Source: Janthinobacterium sp. CG3
Lineage (GTDB): Bacteria > Pseudomonadota > Gammaproteobacteria > Burkholderiales > Burkholderiaceae_D
DNA: 64,000 nucleotides
Assembly: GCF_000344615.1 (NCBI RefSeq)
Contig: NZ_KB467824.1
Location: 2,110,702-2,174,701 of the forward strand
Direction of reading: 5' to 3'
Part shown: one piece after another, positions 24,110 to 31,681 of the stretch
Layout: every line of letters begins with the position of its first letter
Numbering within the stretch: position 1 is the stretch's first letter
The notes under the pieces: model-generated
Told to the model about the DNA's origin: nothing
Database searches by the model: none
The model's input: only the letters and a program-made list of their open reading frames with translations
Program-made: the position numbers and the translations under genes

Positions 24110-24727
24110 ATGCAAGAAAAGACACTCAACAAGCTGCCATTTCTGGCCAAATTCATGGCCCTGTTCGCCGGCCTGACCCTCAGCAGCGTGGTGCTGGCGG
24201 CCGGCGCCGCGCCGCAGGTATCGCTGAAAACCAACCTGGGCGTCATCGTCGTCGAACTGGACCAGGAAAAAGCGCCTAAAAGCGTCGACAACTTTTTACA
24301 GTATGTGAAGAGCGGCTTCTACAAGGGCACTATTTTCCACCGCGTCATCGACGGCTTCATGGTCCAGGGCGGCGGCTTCAGCAAGACCATGGTGCAAAAA
24401 CCCACCAACAAGCCGGTTGAGAACGAAGCCAAGAACGGCCTGAAAAACCTGCCGTACACCATCGCCATGGCGCGCACCGGCGACCCGCACTCGGCCACCT
24501 CGCAGTTTTTCATTAACGTCAGCGACAACACGCCGCTCGACTACCCGGGCCGCGACGGCTTCGGCTACACCGTATTTGGCAAGGTCATCAGCGGCATGGA
24601 CGTGGTCGACAAGATCAAGGCCGTCCCGGTCGCCGATTCCGGCCCCTTCCAAAACGTACCGGTGACGCCGATCGTGATCGAATCGGCCACTTTACTCGGT
24701 GGCGCGGCGCACAAAACTGTAAAATAA
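24110..24727 (+). CDS. ppiA: Periplasmic peptidyl-prolyl cis-trans isomerase (cyclophilin)
   Basis: 205 residues. Signal peptide [33 protein letters not shown], then a cyclophilin domain with the active-site [15 protein letters not shown] and [18 protein letters not shown]. Assists folding of envelope proteins. AAGGAAG precedes the ATG by 6 bases. It is followed after 93 bp by a cytoplasmic paralogue, presumably from an old tandem duplication with loss or gain of the signal. Confidence 0.95.
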   Translation: MQEKTLNKLPFLAKFMALFAGLTLSSVVLAAGAAPQVSLKTNLGVIVVELDQEKAPKSVDNFLQYVKSGFYKGTIFHRVIDGFMVQGGGFSKTMVQKPTNKPVENEAKNGLKNLPYTIAMARTGDPHSATSQFFINVSDNTPLDYPGRDGFGYTVFGKVISGMDVVDKIKAVPVADSGPFQNVPVTPIVIESATLLGGAAHKTVK

Positions 24728-24820
24728 CGCTTTGGCCGCGCCGGCCGGTCCGGCCCCAGGCCGTATCGGCCGGCGCCGCCAGTCTATCCCACCCTGCAAC
24801 CCTGAACACTAGGACTTATC

Positions 24821-25312
24821 ATGACCGCTGTAATCATCACCACCAACCTGGGTAAAATCACCGCCGAACTGGACGCCGAAAAAGCGCCGAAAACGGTTGC
24901 CAACTTCCTCGCCTACATGGCCGCGGGTCACTACGACAACACCATTTTCCACCGCGTCATCGACGGTTTCATGATCCAGGGCGGCGGCTTTGAACCAGGC
25001 ATGAAACAAAAAGCGGCCGACACCACGGTCGAAAACGAAGCCAAGAACGGCCTGAAAAACGACACCTACACGCTGGCCATGGCGCGCACCTCGGACCCGC
25101 ACTCGGCGTCGGCGCAGTTCTTCATCAACATCAAGAACAACAGCTTCCTCGACTACCCTGGCCAGGACGGCTGGGGCTACGCCGTGTTCGGCAAAGTCAC
25201 CGAAGGCAAAGACGTCGTCGACGCGATCCGCGCCGTCAAAACCTCGCGCGCCGGCATGTTCGCCGACGTGCCGGTCACCGACGTGATCATTGAAAAAGTA
25301 GAAGCGGCGTAA
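24821..25312 (+). CDS. ppiB: Cytoplasmic peptidyl-prolyl cis-trans isomerase B (cyclophilin)
   Basis: 163 residues, no signal peptide. Cyclophilin core with [36 protein letters not shown] and the conserved Trp-containing [13 protein letters not shown]. Very similar to the second half of the preceding ppiA. Same strand as ppiA and lpxH, forming the conserved ppiA-ppiB-lpxH order. Confidence 0.96.
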   Translation: MTAVIITTNLGKITAELDAEKAPKTVANFLAYMAAGHYDNTIFHRVIDGFMIQGGGFEPGMKQKAADTTVENEAKNGLKNDTYTLAMARTSDPHSASAQFFINIKNNSFLDYPGQDGWGYAVFGKVTEGKDVVDAIRAVKTSRAGMFADVPVTDVIIEKVEAA

Positions 25313-25358
25313 TCGGCATGGTCAGGTATTGCGATCGAGCTTGCATCGGCGCTGCGCG

Positions 25359-26123
25359 ATGACAATGCCTGACGCGCGCCCACGCGCGCTGTTTATTTCA
25401 GATCTGCACCTGCAGCCTTCGCACCCGCGCACCAGCGCGGCGTTTTTCGACTTCCTCGAACGGCGCGCGACGGCTGCACAAGAATTATATGTACTCGGCG
25501 ACCTGTTCGAGTACTGGGCCGGCGACGACGACCTGGCCGCCCCCTTCCACCAGCAAGTGACGGCGGCGCTGCGGCGCGTCAGCGACGCCGGCGTGGCCCT
25601 GTATTGGATCGCCGGCAACCGCGACTTCCTGGTCGGCCCCGGCTTCGCCGCGGCGACCGGCGCCACCTTGCTGGCCGAGCCGCACGTGGCCAGCGTCGGC
25701 GGCCAGCGCATCGCGCTGCTGCACGGCGACGCCGAATGCACCGACGACGTCGGCTACATGGAGTTTCGCGCCATGGTGCGCCAGCCGGCGTGGCAGGCGC
25801 AATTCCTGGCGATGCCGCTGGCGCAGCGCCAGGCCATCATCGCCGGCCTGCGCCAGAACAGCCGCGAACAACAGGGCGGCAAGTCGTACGAGATCATGGA
25901 CGTGACGCCGCAGGCGGTTGCCGACGTGTTCGCGCGCACCGGCACCAGCGTGATGATCCACGGCCACACCCACCGCCCCGCCCTGCACGTCGTCGGCGCC
26001 ACGCGCCGCTACGTGCTGCCGGACTGGGAGTGCGACGTCGACGGGCCGCGCGGCGGCTGGATCGCCGTCGACGCCGACGGCAACGTTACACGGCACGGCC
26101 TCGACGGCGCCATCCTCGGCTGA
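25359..26123 (+). CDS. lpxH: UDP-2,3-diacylglucosamine diphosphatase
   Basis: 254 residues; peripheral inner-membrane hydrolase making lipid X in lipid A synthesis. Calcineurin-like metal motifs: FISDLHLQP, VLGDLFEYWAGDD, IAGNRDFLVG, LLHGDAECTDD and IHGHTHRPALH, with the LpxH-specific SYEIMDVTPQAV. Two near-adjacent ATGs (25359, 25365) are possible starts. It follows ppiB by 46 bp. Confidence 0.94.
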   Translation: MTMPDARPRALFISDLHLQPSHPRTSAAFFDFLERRATAAQELYVLGDLFEYWAGDDDLAAPFHQQVTAALRRVSDAGVALYWIAGNRDFLVGPGFAAATGATLLAEPHVASVGGQRIALLHGDAECTDDVGYMEFRAMVRQPAWQAQFLAMPLAQRQAIIAGLRQNSREQQGGKSYEIMDVTPQAVADVFARTGTSVMIHGHTHRPALHVVGATRRYVLPDWECDVDGPRGGWIAVDADGNVTRHGLDGAILG

Positions 26124-26125
26124 GC

Positions 26126-26173
26126 GTAGTTCCACGCCAGTCGGGTTACGCCCTGCGGGCTAACCCCAGCTAC
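26126..26173. repeat. Dispersed GTAGGTCGG-family repeat (half copy)
   Basis: CCAGTCGGGTTACGCCCTGC.GGGCTAACCCCAGCTAC half of the bipartite element, directly after the lpxH stop. Inverted arms are partly decayed. Confidence 0.65.
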
Positions 26174-26299
26174 GGAAAAAGTTTCGACTTGGCGGGCCGG
26201 CACACCAAAAAATCGACCCGGGCCGCCTCAGTCCGACCCCACGGTTAGGCCTTTGGTCAATAAACGCAGCCTTTCATCTTGCCTGATTCAATAGCCTGG

Positions 26300-26339
26300 T
26301 TGACAAGTTTAAATTTAGTGTTATAGTGCACTACAACAC
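26300..26339 (+). promoter_or_regulatory. Promoter with overlapping 22-bp GntR/YtrA-type operator
   Basis: TTGACA (26300-26305), 16-base spacer, TATAGT (26322-26327). A palindrome GTGTTATAGTG/CACTACAACAC (26318-26339, 10 of 11 pairs matching) covers the -10 element. It lies just before the GntR-ABC operon, so binding by that regulator would block transcription. Confidence 0.8.
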
Positions 26340-26370
26340 CACTTCATCAGATCACCAACCAGGAGGCGCC

Positions 26371-26424
26371 ATGCCCGCACCCGAATTCGCGCCGCTCCCG
26401 CCGCGCAGGGAGTCACCACGATGA
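26371..26424 (+). CDS. 17-codon leader ORF coupled to the GntR gene
   Basis: AGGAGG is placed 4 bases before an ATG that opens a 17-residue frame (MPAPEFAPLPPRRESPR), proline- and arginine-rich. Its TGA overlaps the ATG of the regulator (ATGA). The GntR gene itself has only a weak site, so ribosomes probably reach it through this leader. Expression is inferred, not known; it could also be an annotation-invisible remnant. Confidence 0.55.
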   Translation: MPAPEFAPLPPRRESPR

Positions 26425-26789
26425 GCATCGGCTGGAACGACAACGCCCCGATCTACCGCCAGCTCAAGGAGCGCGTCATCGGCATGCTGCTCGACGGCCT
26501 GCTCAAGCCCGGCGACGCGCTTCCGTCGGTGCGCCAGGTCGCGGCCGACTATCAACTCAATCCCATCACCGTCTCGCGCGCCTACCAGGAGCTGGTCGAC
26601 GAGGTGCTGGTGGAAAAACGAAGGGGACTAGGTATGTATGTAACAGAGGGAGCCCGCGACAAACTGCTGGCCAGCGAGCGCGACCGTTTCATCCGCGAAG
26701 AGTGGCCGGCCATGCTCGAACGCATCCGCCGCCTCGGCCTCGACGTCGACCAGTTGCTGCGCGCCGCCCAGCCGGGAGGCCAGTTATGA
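26421..26789 (+). CDS. GntR family transcriptional regulator (YtrA subfamily)
   Basis: 122 residues: N-terminal winged helix-turn-helix (APIYRQLKERVIGMLLDGLLKPGDALPSVRQVAADYQLNPITVSRAYQEL) and a short helical C-terminal dimer domain, the pattern of YtrA regulators that repress adjacent ABC exporter operons. It overlaps the leader ORF upstream and the ABC ATPase downstream (both ATGA). The palindrome across the promoter -10 is its probable operator. Confidence 0.93.
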   Translation: MSIGWNDNAPIYRQLKERVIGMLLDGLLKPGDALPSVRQVAADYQLNPITVSRAYQELVDEVLVEKRRGLGMYVTEGARDKLLASERDRFIREEWPAMLERIRRLGLDVDQLLRAAQPGGQL

Positions 26790-27667
26790 GCGCCGCCATC
26801 GAGCCAAGCATTGGCCCCGTCATCCGCGCCAGGGGCTTGAGCAAGCGCTACGGCAAGCAGGCGGCGCTCGACAACGTCAGCTTCGACGTCGCGCCCGGGC
26901 GCATTGTCGGCCTGATCGGCCCGAACGGCTCCGGCAAGACCACCACGCTCAAGGCCATCCTCGGCCTGACCTCGTTCGAGGGCGAATTGACGGTGCTCGG
27001 CCTGGACCCGCGCGCCAGCCGCGACAAGTTGATGGCGGACGTCTGTTTCATCGCCGACGTGGCCATCCTGCCGCAGTGGTTGCGCGTCGGCGAGGCCATC
27101 GATTTCGTCGCCGGCGTGCACCCGCGCTTCGACCGCAGCAAGGCCGAGCGTTACCTGGCGCACACCAAGCTGTCGCCGAAGATGAAGGTCAAGGCCATGT
27201 CCAAGGGCATGGTGGTGCAACTGCACCTGGCGCTGGTGATGGCGATCGACGCCAGGCTGCTGGTGCTCGACGAGCCGACGCTGGGCCTGGACATCCTGTA
27301 CCGCAAGCAGTTCTACCAAAACCTTCTGGAGGATTATTTCGACGAGGACAAAACCATTCTCATCACGACCCACCAGATCGAGGAGGTCGAGCACATCCTG
27401 ACCGACCTGATGTTCATCCGCGACGGCAAGATTACGCTGTCGGCGTCGATGGACGAAGTCGGCGAGCGCTACACCGAAGTCATGGTCGAGCCGCAATTCA
27501 CCGGCGCCGCCAGCGCCTTGCAACCGCTGAGCCAGCGCACCGTATTCGGCAAGTCGGTGATGCTGTTCGACGGCGCCAGCCGCGAACAACTGGCCGTTTT
27601 CGGCGAGATCCGCACGCCCAGCGTCGCCGATCTGTTTGTCGCAACCATGAAAGGTACGTACGAATGA
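26786..27667 (+). CDS. ABC transporter ATP-binding protein (YtrB-like)
   Basis: 293 residues. Walker A GPNGSGKTT (about 46-54), Walker B LLVLDEPTLGLD, a degenerate signature region (KAMSKGMVVQLHLALVM instead of LSGGQ), and switch His in TTHQIEEVEH. Start at ATG 26786 overlaps the GntR stop; GGGAGG lies 6 bases upstream. With the next gene it forms an exporter of the kind controlled by YtrA regulators, often for antibiotics or envelope-active compounds; the cargo is unknown. Confidence 0.93.
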   Translation: MSAAIEPSIGPVIRARGLSKRYGKQAALDNVSFDVAPGRIVGLIGPNGSGKTTTLKAILGLTSFEGELTVLGLDPRASRDKLMADVCFIADVAILPQWLRVGEAIDFVAGVHPRFDRSKAERYLAHTKLSPKMKVKAMSKGMVVQLHLALVMAIDARLLVLDEPTLGLDILYRKQFYQNLLEDYFDEDKTILITTHQIEEVEHILTDLMFIRDGKITLSASMDEVGERYTEVMVEPQFTGAASALQPLSQRTVFGKSVMLFDGASREQLAVFGEIRTPSVADLFVATMKGTYE

Positions 27668-28644
27668 AAACCATGCAATGGCTGGTCAAGCGCGAAATGT
27701 GGGAGCACAAGGGCATGCTGTTCTGGACCCCGGTGGTGGAAGGCGCCGTCATGGCGCTGTTCGCCGCGACCATGCTGCTGCTCGCGCTGACCGGCGACGA
27801 CCTGCACGCGACGCTGACGGTGAACGGCAGCAGCGGCTCCGTCAGCCACGTCGTCGGCGACGCCCTCGGCAACAGGGACCTGAGCCAGACCGCCAGGCTG
27901 ATGGCCAACACCTACATGACCGCCGCGTCGCCGCTCTTCCTGACGCTGGGCGCGCTGGTGTTTTTCTACTGCCTCGGCGCGCTCTACGACGAACGGCGCG
28001 ACCGCAGCCTGCTGTTCTGGAAATCGCTGCCGGTGTCGGACGCGATGACGGTGCTGTCGAAGGCCGGCATGGCGCTGGCCGTCGCCCCCGCCATCGTCGT
28101 CGCGGTCGGCACGCTGACTTCGCTACTACTGCTGATGATGCTGTGCGCGCTGCTGGCGGCCAACGGCGTCAACGTCTTCGGGCAACTGCTGGCGACGCCG
28201 GATTTGTACCTGACGCCGCTGCGCATCGCCGCGCTGCTGCCGGTGTACGCGCTGTGGGCGCTGCCGACGGTGGGCTGGCTGTTGATGGTGTCGGCCTGGG
28301 CGCGCTCGAAGGTGCTGCTGTGGGCGCTGGGCCTGCCGGCGCTGACGGTGCTGCTGGCGGTCTGGGCCAACAAGAGCTTCAACCTAATGCTGAACACCGA
28401 GTGGTTCATGGAAGACGTCATCGGCCGCGTCCTGCTCGGCGTGGTGCCGGGCTACTGGTTCCTGTTCGACCGGACGCAGCGCCAGGCGATGTCGGAGTCG
28501 GGCGCCAACGCGCTCACGTCGGCCGACCTGCTCAGTTACTCCTGGGCCACGCTGGGCGGCGTCAGCGTGTGGATCGGCGCCGCCGCCGGCGCGGCGATGA
28601 TCTACGCCGCCATCAAGCTGCGCCAGTCGCGCGCGGAATGCTAA
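27664..28644 (+). CDS. ABC-2 type transporter permease
   Basis: 326 residues with about six hydrophobic segments (for example SPLFLTLGALVFFYCLGALY, APAIVVAVGTLTSLLLLMMLCALLA, PVYALWALPTVGWLLMVSAWA) and a long external loop after the first segment (DLHATLTVNGSSGSVSHVV). Contains YDERRDRSLLFWKSLPVSD, a cytoplasmic coupling motif common in YtrC/D-like permeases. Overlaps the ATPase gene (ATGA) and is followed by a terminator. Confidence 0.92.
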   Translation: MKTMQWLVKREMWEHKGMLFWTPVVEGAVMALFAATMLLLALTGDDLHATLTVNGSSGSVSHVVGDALGNRDLSQTARLMANTYMTAASPLFLTLGALVFFYCLGALYDERRDRSLLFWKSLPVSDAMTVLSKAGMALAVAPAIVVAVGTLTSLLLLMMLCALLAANGVNVFGQLLATPDLYLTPLRIAALLPVYALWALPTVGWLLMVSAWARSKVLLWALGLPALTVLLAVWANKSFNLMLNTEWFMEDVIGRVLLGVVPGYWFLFDRTQRQAMSESGANALTSADLLSYSWATLGGVSVWIGAAAGAAMIYAAIKLRQSRAEC

Positions 28645-28667
28645 GCCGGTAGTTTGACGCAGTGAAC

Positions 28668-28694
28668 AAAACGCCCCGCCCGCCGGGGCGTTTT
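28668..28694 (+). terminator. Rho-independent terminator of the GntR-ABC operon
   Basis: AAAACGCCCCG / CGGGGCGTTTT hairpin with 5-base loop, 23 bp after the permease stop. Confidence 0.85.
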
Positions 28695-28798
28695 GCATTG
28701 GCGTCTTCCACAAATAGGCAGCCGAAACGGCAACTGTGCGGCGCGTTTTCCGGCGCCACCGTATAAGAGTTGATTATCATTTCTCCGAAGGACAAAAC

Positions 28799-29257
28799 AT
28801 GTTTGAGATGGATCTTCCCTGGTGGGAATTCATTCTTCGCGGCACGATCATTTATTGCGTGCTGCTGGTGTTGGTGCGGGTGTCCGGCAAGCGCACCGTG
28901 GGCCAGTTCACGCCGTTCGATTTACTGGTGGTGATGCTGCTGAGCGAGTCGGTGTCGAATTCGCTCTCCGGAGGCGACCAGTCGGTGCCCGGCGGCTTGA
29001 TCGTCGCGGCAACCTTGATATCGCTCAATGTCGGCATTGCCTTCGCCACCTCGCGCAACCGCAAGATCTCCGACCTGATAGAAGGGACGGCGACCTTACT
29101 GGGCCGCGACGGCAAGATATTCGACGACGTGGTGAAGAAGTGCCGCATCTCCAAGGGGGACGTGGAGGAAGCGCTGCGGGAAAATGATTGCTCGCTGGAA
29201 GAAATGAAATGTCTATTTTTAGAAGCGGACGGCAACATTACCGTATTAAAGTCGTAA
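28799..29257 (+). CDS. DUF421 (YetF-like) membrane protein
   Basis: 152 residues: about three membrane segments in the N-terminal half (FILRGTIIYCVLLVLVRVSG, PFDLLVVMLLSESVSNSLSGG, GLIVAATLISLNVGIAFATS) followed by the cytoplasmic DUF421 domain (TATLLGRDGKIFDDVVKKCRISKGDVEEALREN). GKRTVGQFTPFDLL is the family signature. GAAGGA lies 6 bases before the ATG. The family role is unclear. Base composition looks lower in GC than its neighbours. Confidence 0.9.
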   Translation: MFEMDLPWWEFILRGTIIYCVLLVLVRVSGKRTVGQFTPFDLLVVMLLSESVSNSLSGGDQSVPGGLIVAATLISLNVGIAFATSRNRKISDLIEGTATLLGRDGKIFDDVVKKCRISKGDVEEALRENDCSLEEMKCLFLEADGNITVLKS

Positions 29258-29283
29258 GCCATACCCGCGCGCGACGCGGCGAC

Positions 29284-29311
29284 GGCCGGGGCGCGTTGCC
29301 GCGCCCCGGCC
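29284..29311. terminator. GC-rich hairpin between convergent genes
   Basis: Perfect 12-bp arms GGCCGGGGCGCG / CGCGCCCCGGCC with loop TTGC between DUF421 and yceH genes; no T run, so termination is only probable. Confidence 0.5.
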
Positions 29312-29317
29312 GCCGGG

Positions 29318-30016
29318 CTATTCGAACTGCCGCTTGAACGCCTCGAATTGCGCGGCCAGGCCGTCGAAGTCCAGGCGCAGACGCTGCACCTCCTCTTCCA
29401 GCTGGGCCACCCGGCTGCCCTGCTGCGGCGCCGACACGCTGCCGGCGAAGCCGGACGCCGTTTCCTGCCGCGCCAGCGCTTCCTCGCCCGACAGCAACTG
29501 GCCGTAGCGCGGCTCCTTGGTGCCGGGCGCGCGATCCAGCCGCGCCACCAGCGGCGGGTATTTATCGATCAGGAATTGCAGGCCGAGTTCGACGTCGGCG
29601 ACCGATTTAAACTCGTGCAAACGGCCGCTGCGGGTGCGGATTTCGCCGGCCGTTTGCAACCCCCGCAGCATCAGGATCGTCAGGATCGCCAGCTTTTCCT
29701 GCTCCAACGACCATTTGATGCGCATGCGGTGTTCGTACTTGGTGGTGCGGGCGCCGGCCTGGGTAATGCCGTTGACGAACTTGCGCTGCATCAGGCGTTG
29801 CAGCACGTCGTAGACGGTTTCCTCGGATAAGGCCATGACCGGGTCGCGGCTCGACAGCTGGTTGCAGCCGTTGGTGATGGCGTTCAGCGACAGCGGATAG
29901 TTATCCGGCGTCAGCGCTTCTTTTTCGGCCAGCACGGCCAACACGCGGATTTCAAACGCGTCGAGCAACGCCGCGTTGTCGGACCCTTTTTCTCCCGCCG
30001 TTAATTCAATATTCAT
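29318..30016 (-). CDS. yceH: YceH family protein (DUF480)
   Basis: 232 residues, conserved protein with two winged-helix-like segments: ALLDAFEIRVLAVLAEKEALTPDNYPLSLNAITNGCNQLSSRDPV and LAILTILMLRGLQTAGEIRTRSGRLHEF, plus a C-terminal coiled coil (VAQLEEEVQRLRLDFDGLAAQFEAF). All these features match E. coli YceH. Function is unproven. It is 11 bp downstream of cysE on the same strand. Confidence 0.94.
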   Translation of the reverse strand: MNIELTAGEKGSDNAALLDAFEIRVLAVLAEKEALTPDNYPLSLNAITNGCNQLSSRDPVMALSEETVYDVLQRLMQRKFVNGITQAGARTTKYEHRMRIKWSLEQEKLAILTILMLRGLQTAGEIRTRSGRLHEFKSVADVELGLQFLIDKYPPLVARLDRAPGTKEPRYGQLLSGEEALARQETASGFAGSVSAPQQGSRVAQLEEEVQRLRLDFDGLAAQFEAFKRQFE

Positions 30017-30026
30017 GTGCGCTTCC

Positions 30027-30770
30027 TTAGTCGACTAACTTGTTCAATTGCACCGAGTCGAATTTATCACACTCTTGCAGCGACTGACAGGCTATCCCGG
30101 CCGCCTTCAGCGTGGCGACGATGCGTTCGATCTGCTGTTCTTGCGTGACGGCGTGGTTGATCAAGCCGTGCAGCGCCTTCGACAGCGGGTCGTCGCCGTT
30201 CGGCGTCACGCCGTAGGCCGAGAACAGGTGCGCGCTGGCGCCCTCGCGCGCGGCGTCTTTTTGCACGATGTGGGCCGGGTTGCCGACCGCGGTCGCGCCG
30301 GGCGGCACCGGCTTCAACAGCACGGCGTTGGAGCCGACCTTGCCGTATTCGCCGACCGTGAAGCCGCCCAGCACCTTGGCGCCGGCGCCGACGATGACGC
30401 CGCGTTCCAGCGTCGGGTGGCGCTTGGTGCCGGTGTGCAGCGAGGTGCCGCCCAGCGTCACGCCCTGGTAGATGGTGCAGTCGTCGCCGACCACGGCGGT
30501 CTCGCCGATGACGACGCCGAAGCCGTGGTCGATGAAGACGCGCCGGCCGATGCTCGCGCCGGGGTGGATTTCAATGCCGGTGACGATGCGCGCCAGGTAG
30601 GAAATGAAGCGACCGCCCCATTTCATGCGGCGCGTCCAGCACCAGCGCGCCCAGCGGTGCATCACGATCGCCTGCAGGCCCGGATAACAGGTCAGCACCT
30701 CCCAGGCGTTGCGGGCGGCGGGATCACGTTCGATGATGCTATTGATGTCTTCACGCAGGTTGTGGAACAT
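30027..30770 (-). CDS. cysE: Serine O-acetyltransferase
   Basis: 247 residues; makes O-acetylserine for cysteine synthesis. N-terminal FHNLREDINSIIERDPAARNAWEV, then a left-handed beta-helix of hexapeptides: GIEIHPGASIGRRVFIDHGFGVVIGETAVVGDDCTIYQGVTLGG and KRHPTLERGVIVGAGAKVLG. The catalytic His/Asp lie in IDHGFG and the acetyl-CoA loop follows. The C-terminal tail is longer than in short SAT forms. Upstream of yceH on the same strand. Confidence 0.96.
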   Translation of the reverse strand: MFHNLREDINSIIERDPAARNAWEVLTCYPGLQAIVMHRWARWCWTRRMKWGGRFISYLARIVTGIEIHPGASIGRRVFIDHGFGVVIGETAVVGDDCTIYQGVTLGGTSLHTGTKRHPTLERGVIVGAGAKVLGGFTVGEYGKVGSNAVLLKPVPPGATAVGNPAHIVQKDAAREGASAHLFSAYGVTPNGDDPLSKALHGLINHAVTQEQQIERIVATLKAAGIACQSLQECDKFDSVQLNKLVD

Positions 30771-30840
30771 AGGGCTTGAGGTGGGGGTTGGGACGATGAT
30801 GGTAGCTTATTCAGCCGGGGCTTGCAGGGTTGGGGGACGT

Positions 30841-30900
30841 AAAAAAAACCAAGGGCGTGAGGCCGGGGTCAGACCCCGGCTCTTTGCCGTTGGTTTTTTT
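30841..30900. repeat. Palindromic intergenic repeat, AACCAAGGGCG family (copy 2), with terminator-like ends
   Basis: Inner perfect palindrome GCCGGGGTCAGACCCCGGC and outer arms AAAAAACCAAGGGC / GCCGTTGGTTTTTTT. The T runs on both strands make it a plausible terminator for rlmB. Related to 6605 and 38540. Confidence 0.8.
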
Positions 30901-30931
30901 GCCGTCTCCGGCGCCCTGCCTGAAAACGCGG

Positions 30932-31678
30932 TTAGGCGGATTCCTTGGCCAGGCGCTGGCGGCGCGCTTCGTACAGACAGACGCCGGCGGCGACCGACAC
31001 GTTCAGGCTTTCGACCGAACCGAACATCGGAATGCTGACCAGCATGTCGCAGGTGTCGCGGGTCAGGCGGCGCATGCCCTCGCCTTCCGAGCCCATAACC
31101 AGGGCGGTCGGGCCGCTGAAGTCGCCTTCATACAGGCCCTTGTCGCCGTCGTCGGACATGCCGATGAGCCAAATGTCGCGCTCTTTCAGTTCGCGCATGG
31201 TGCGCGCCAGGTTCGTCACCGTGATGTACGGAACGGTCTCGGCGGCGCCGCTGGCGACCTTGGCGGCGGTGGCGTTCAAGCCAACCGCGCGGTCCTTCGG
31301 CACGATGACCGCGTGCGCGCCGACGCCGTCGGCCACGCGCAGGCAGGCGCCCAGGTTGTGCGGATCGGTGATGCCGTCGAGTACCAGCAGCAGCGGCGGG
31401 CCGTCGATGGCGTCGAGCAGCTCGTCGAGGTTGCGCGCCAGCGCCAGTTCGGAGGCGAAGGCGATCACGCCCTGGTGGCGGCGGGTGCCGACAATTTTGT
31501 CGAGGCGGGAAGAGTCCACCGGCATGACGCGCACGCCGGCGGCCTTGGCGGCGGCGACCATGTCTTGCATGCGGCGGTCAACCCGGCTCGCATCGACAAA
31601 AATCTCTTCCACCGACGAGGCCTCATGCCGCAGACGCGAGGTCACGGCGTGGAACCCGAAAATCATTTTATTCTTCAT
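30932..31678 (-). CDS. rlmB: 23S rRNA (guanosine(2251)-2'-O)-methyltransferase
   Basis: 248 residues; SPOUT-class enzyme methylating G2251 of the ribosomal P loop. N-terminal substrate-binding domain ([22 protein letters not shown]) and C-terminal knotted domain with [50 protein letters not shown] and [18 protein letters not shown] (motifs 1-3). Lies 3 bp after the rnr stop on the same strand; the rnr-rlmB pair is widely conserved. Confidence 0.97.
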   Translation of the reverse strand: MKNKMIFGFHAVTSRLRHEASSVEEIFVDASRVDRRMQDMVAAAKAAGVRVMPVDSSRLDKIVGTRRHQGVIAFASELALARNLDELLDAIDGPPLLLVLDGITDPHNLGACLRVADGVGAHAVIVPKDRAVGLNATAAKVASGAAETVPYITVTNLARTMRELKERDIWLIGMSDDGDKGLYEGDFSGPTALVMGSEGEGMRRLTRDTCDMLVSIPMFGSVESLNVSVAAGVCLYEARRQRLAKESA

Positions 31679-31681
31679 TTG

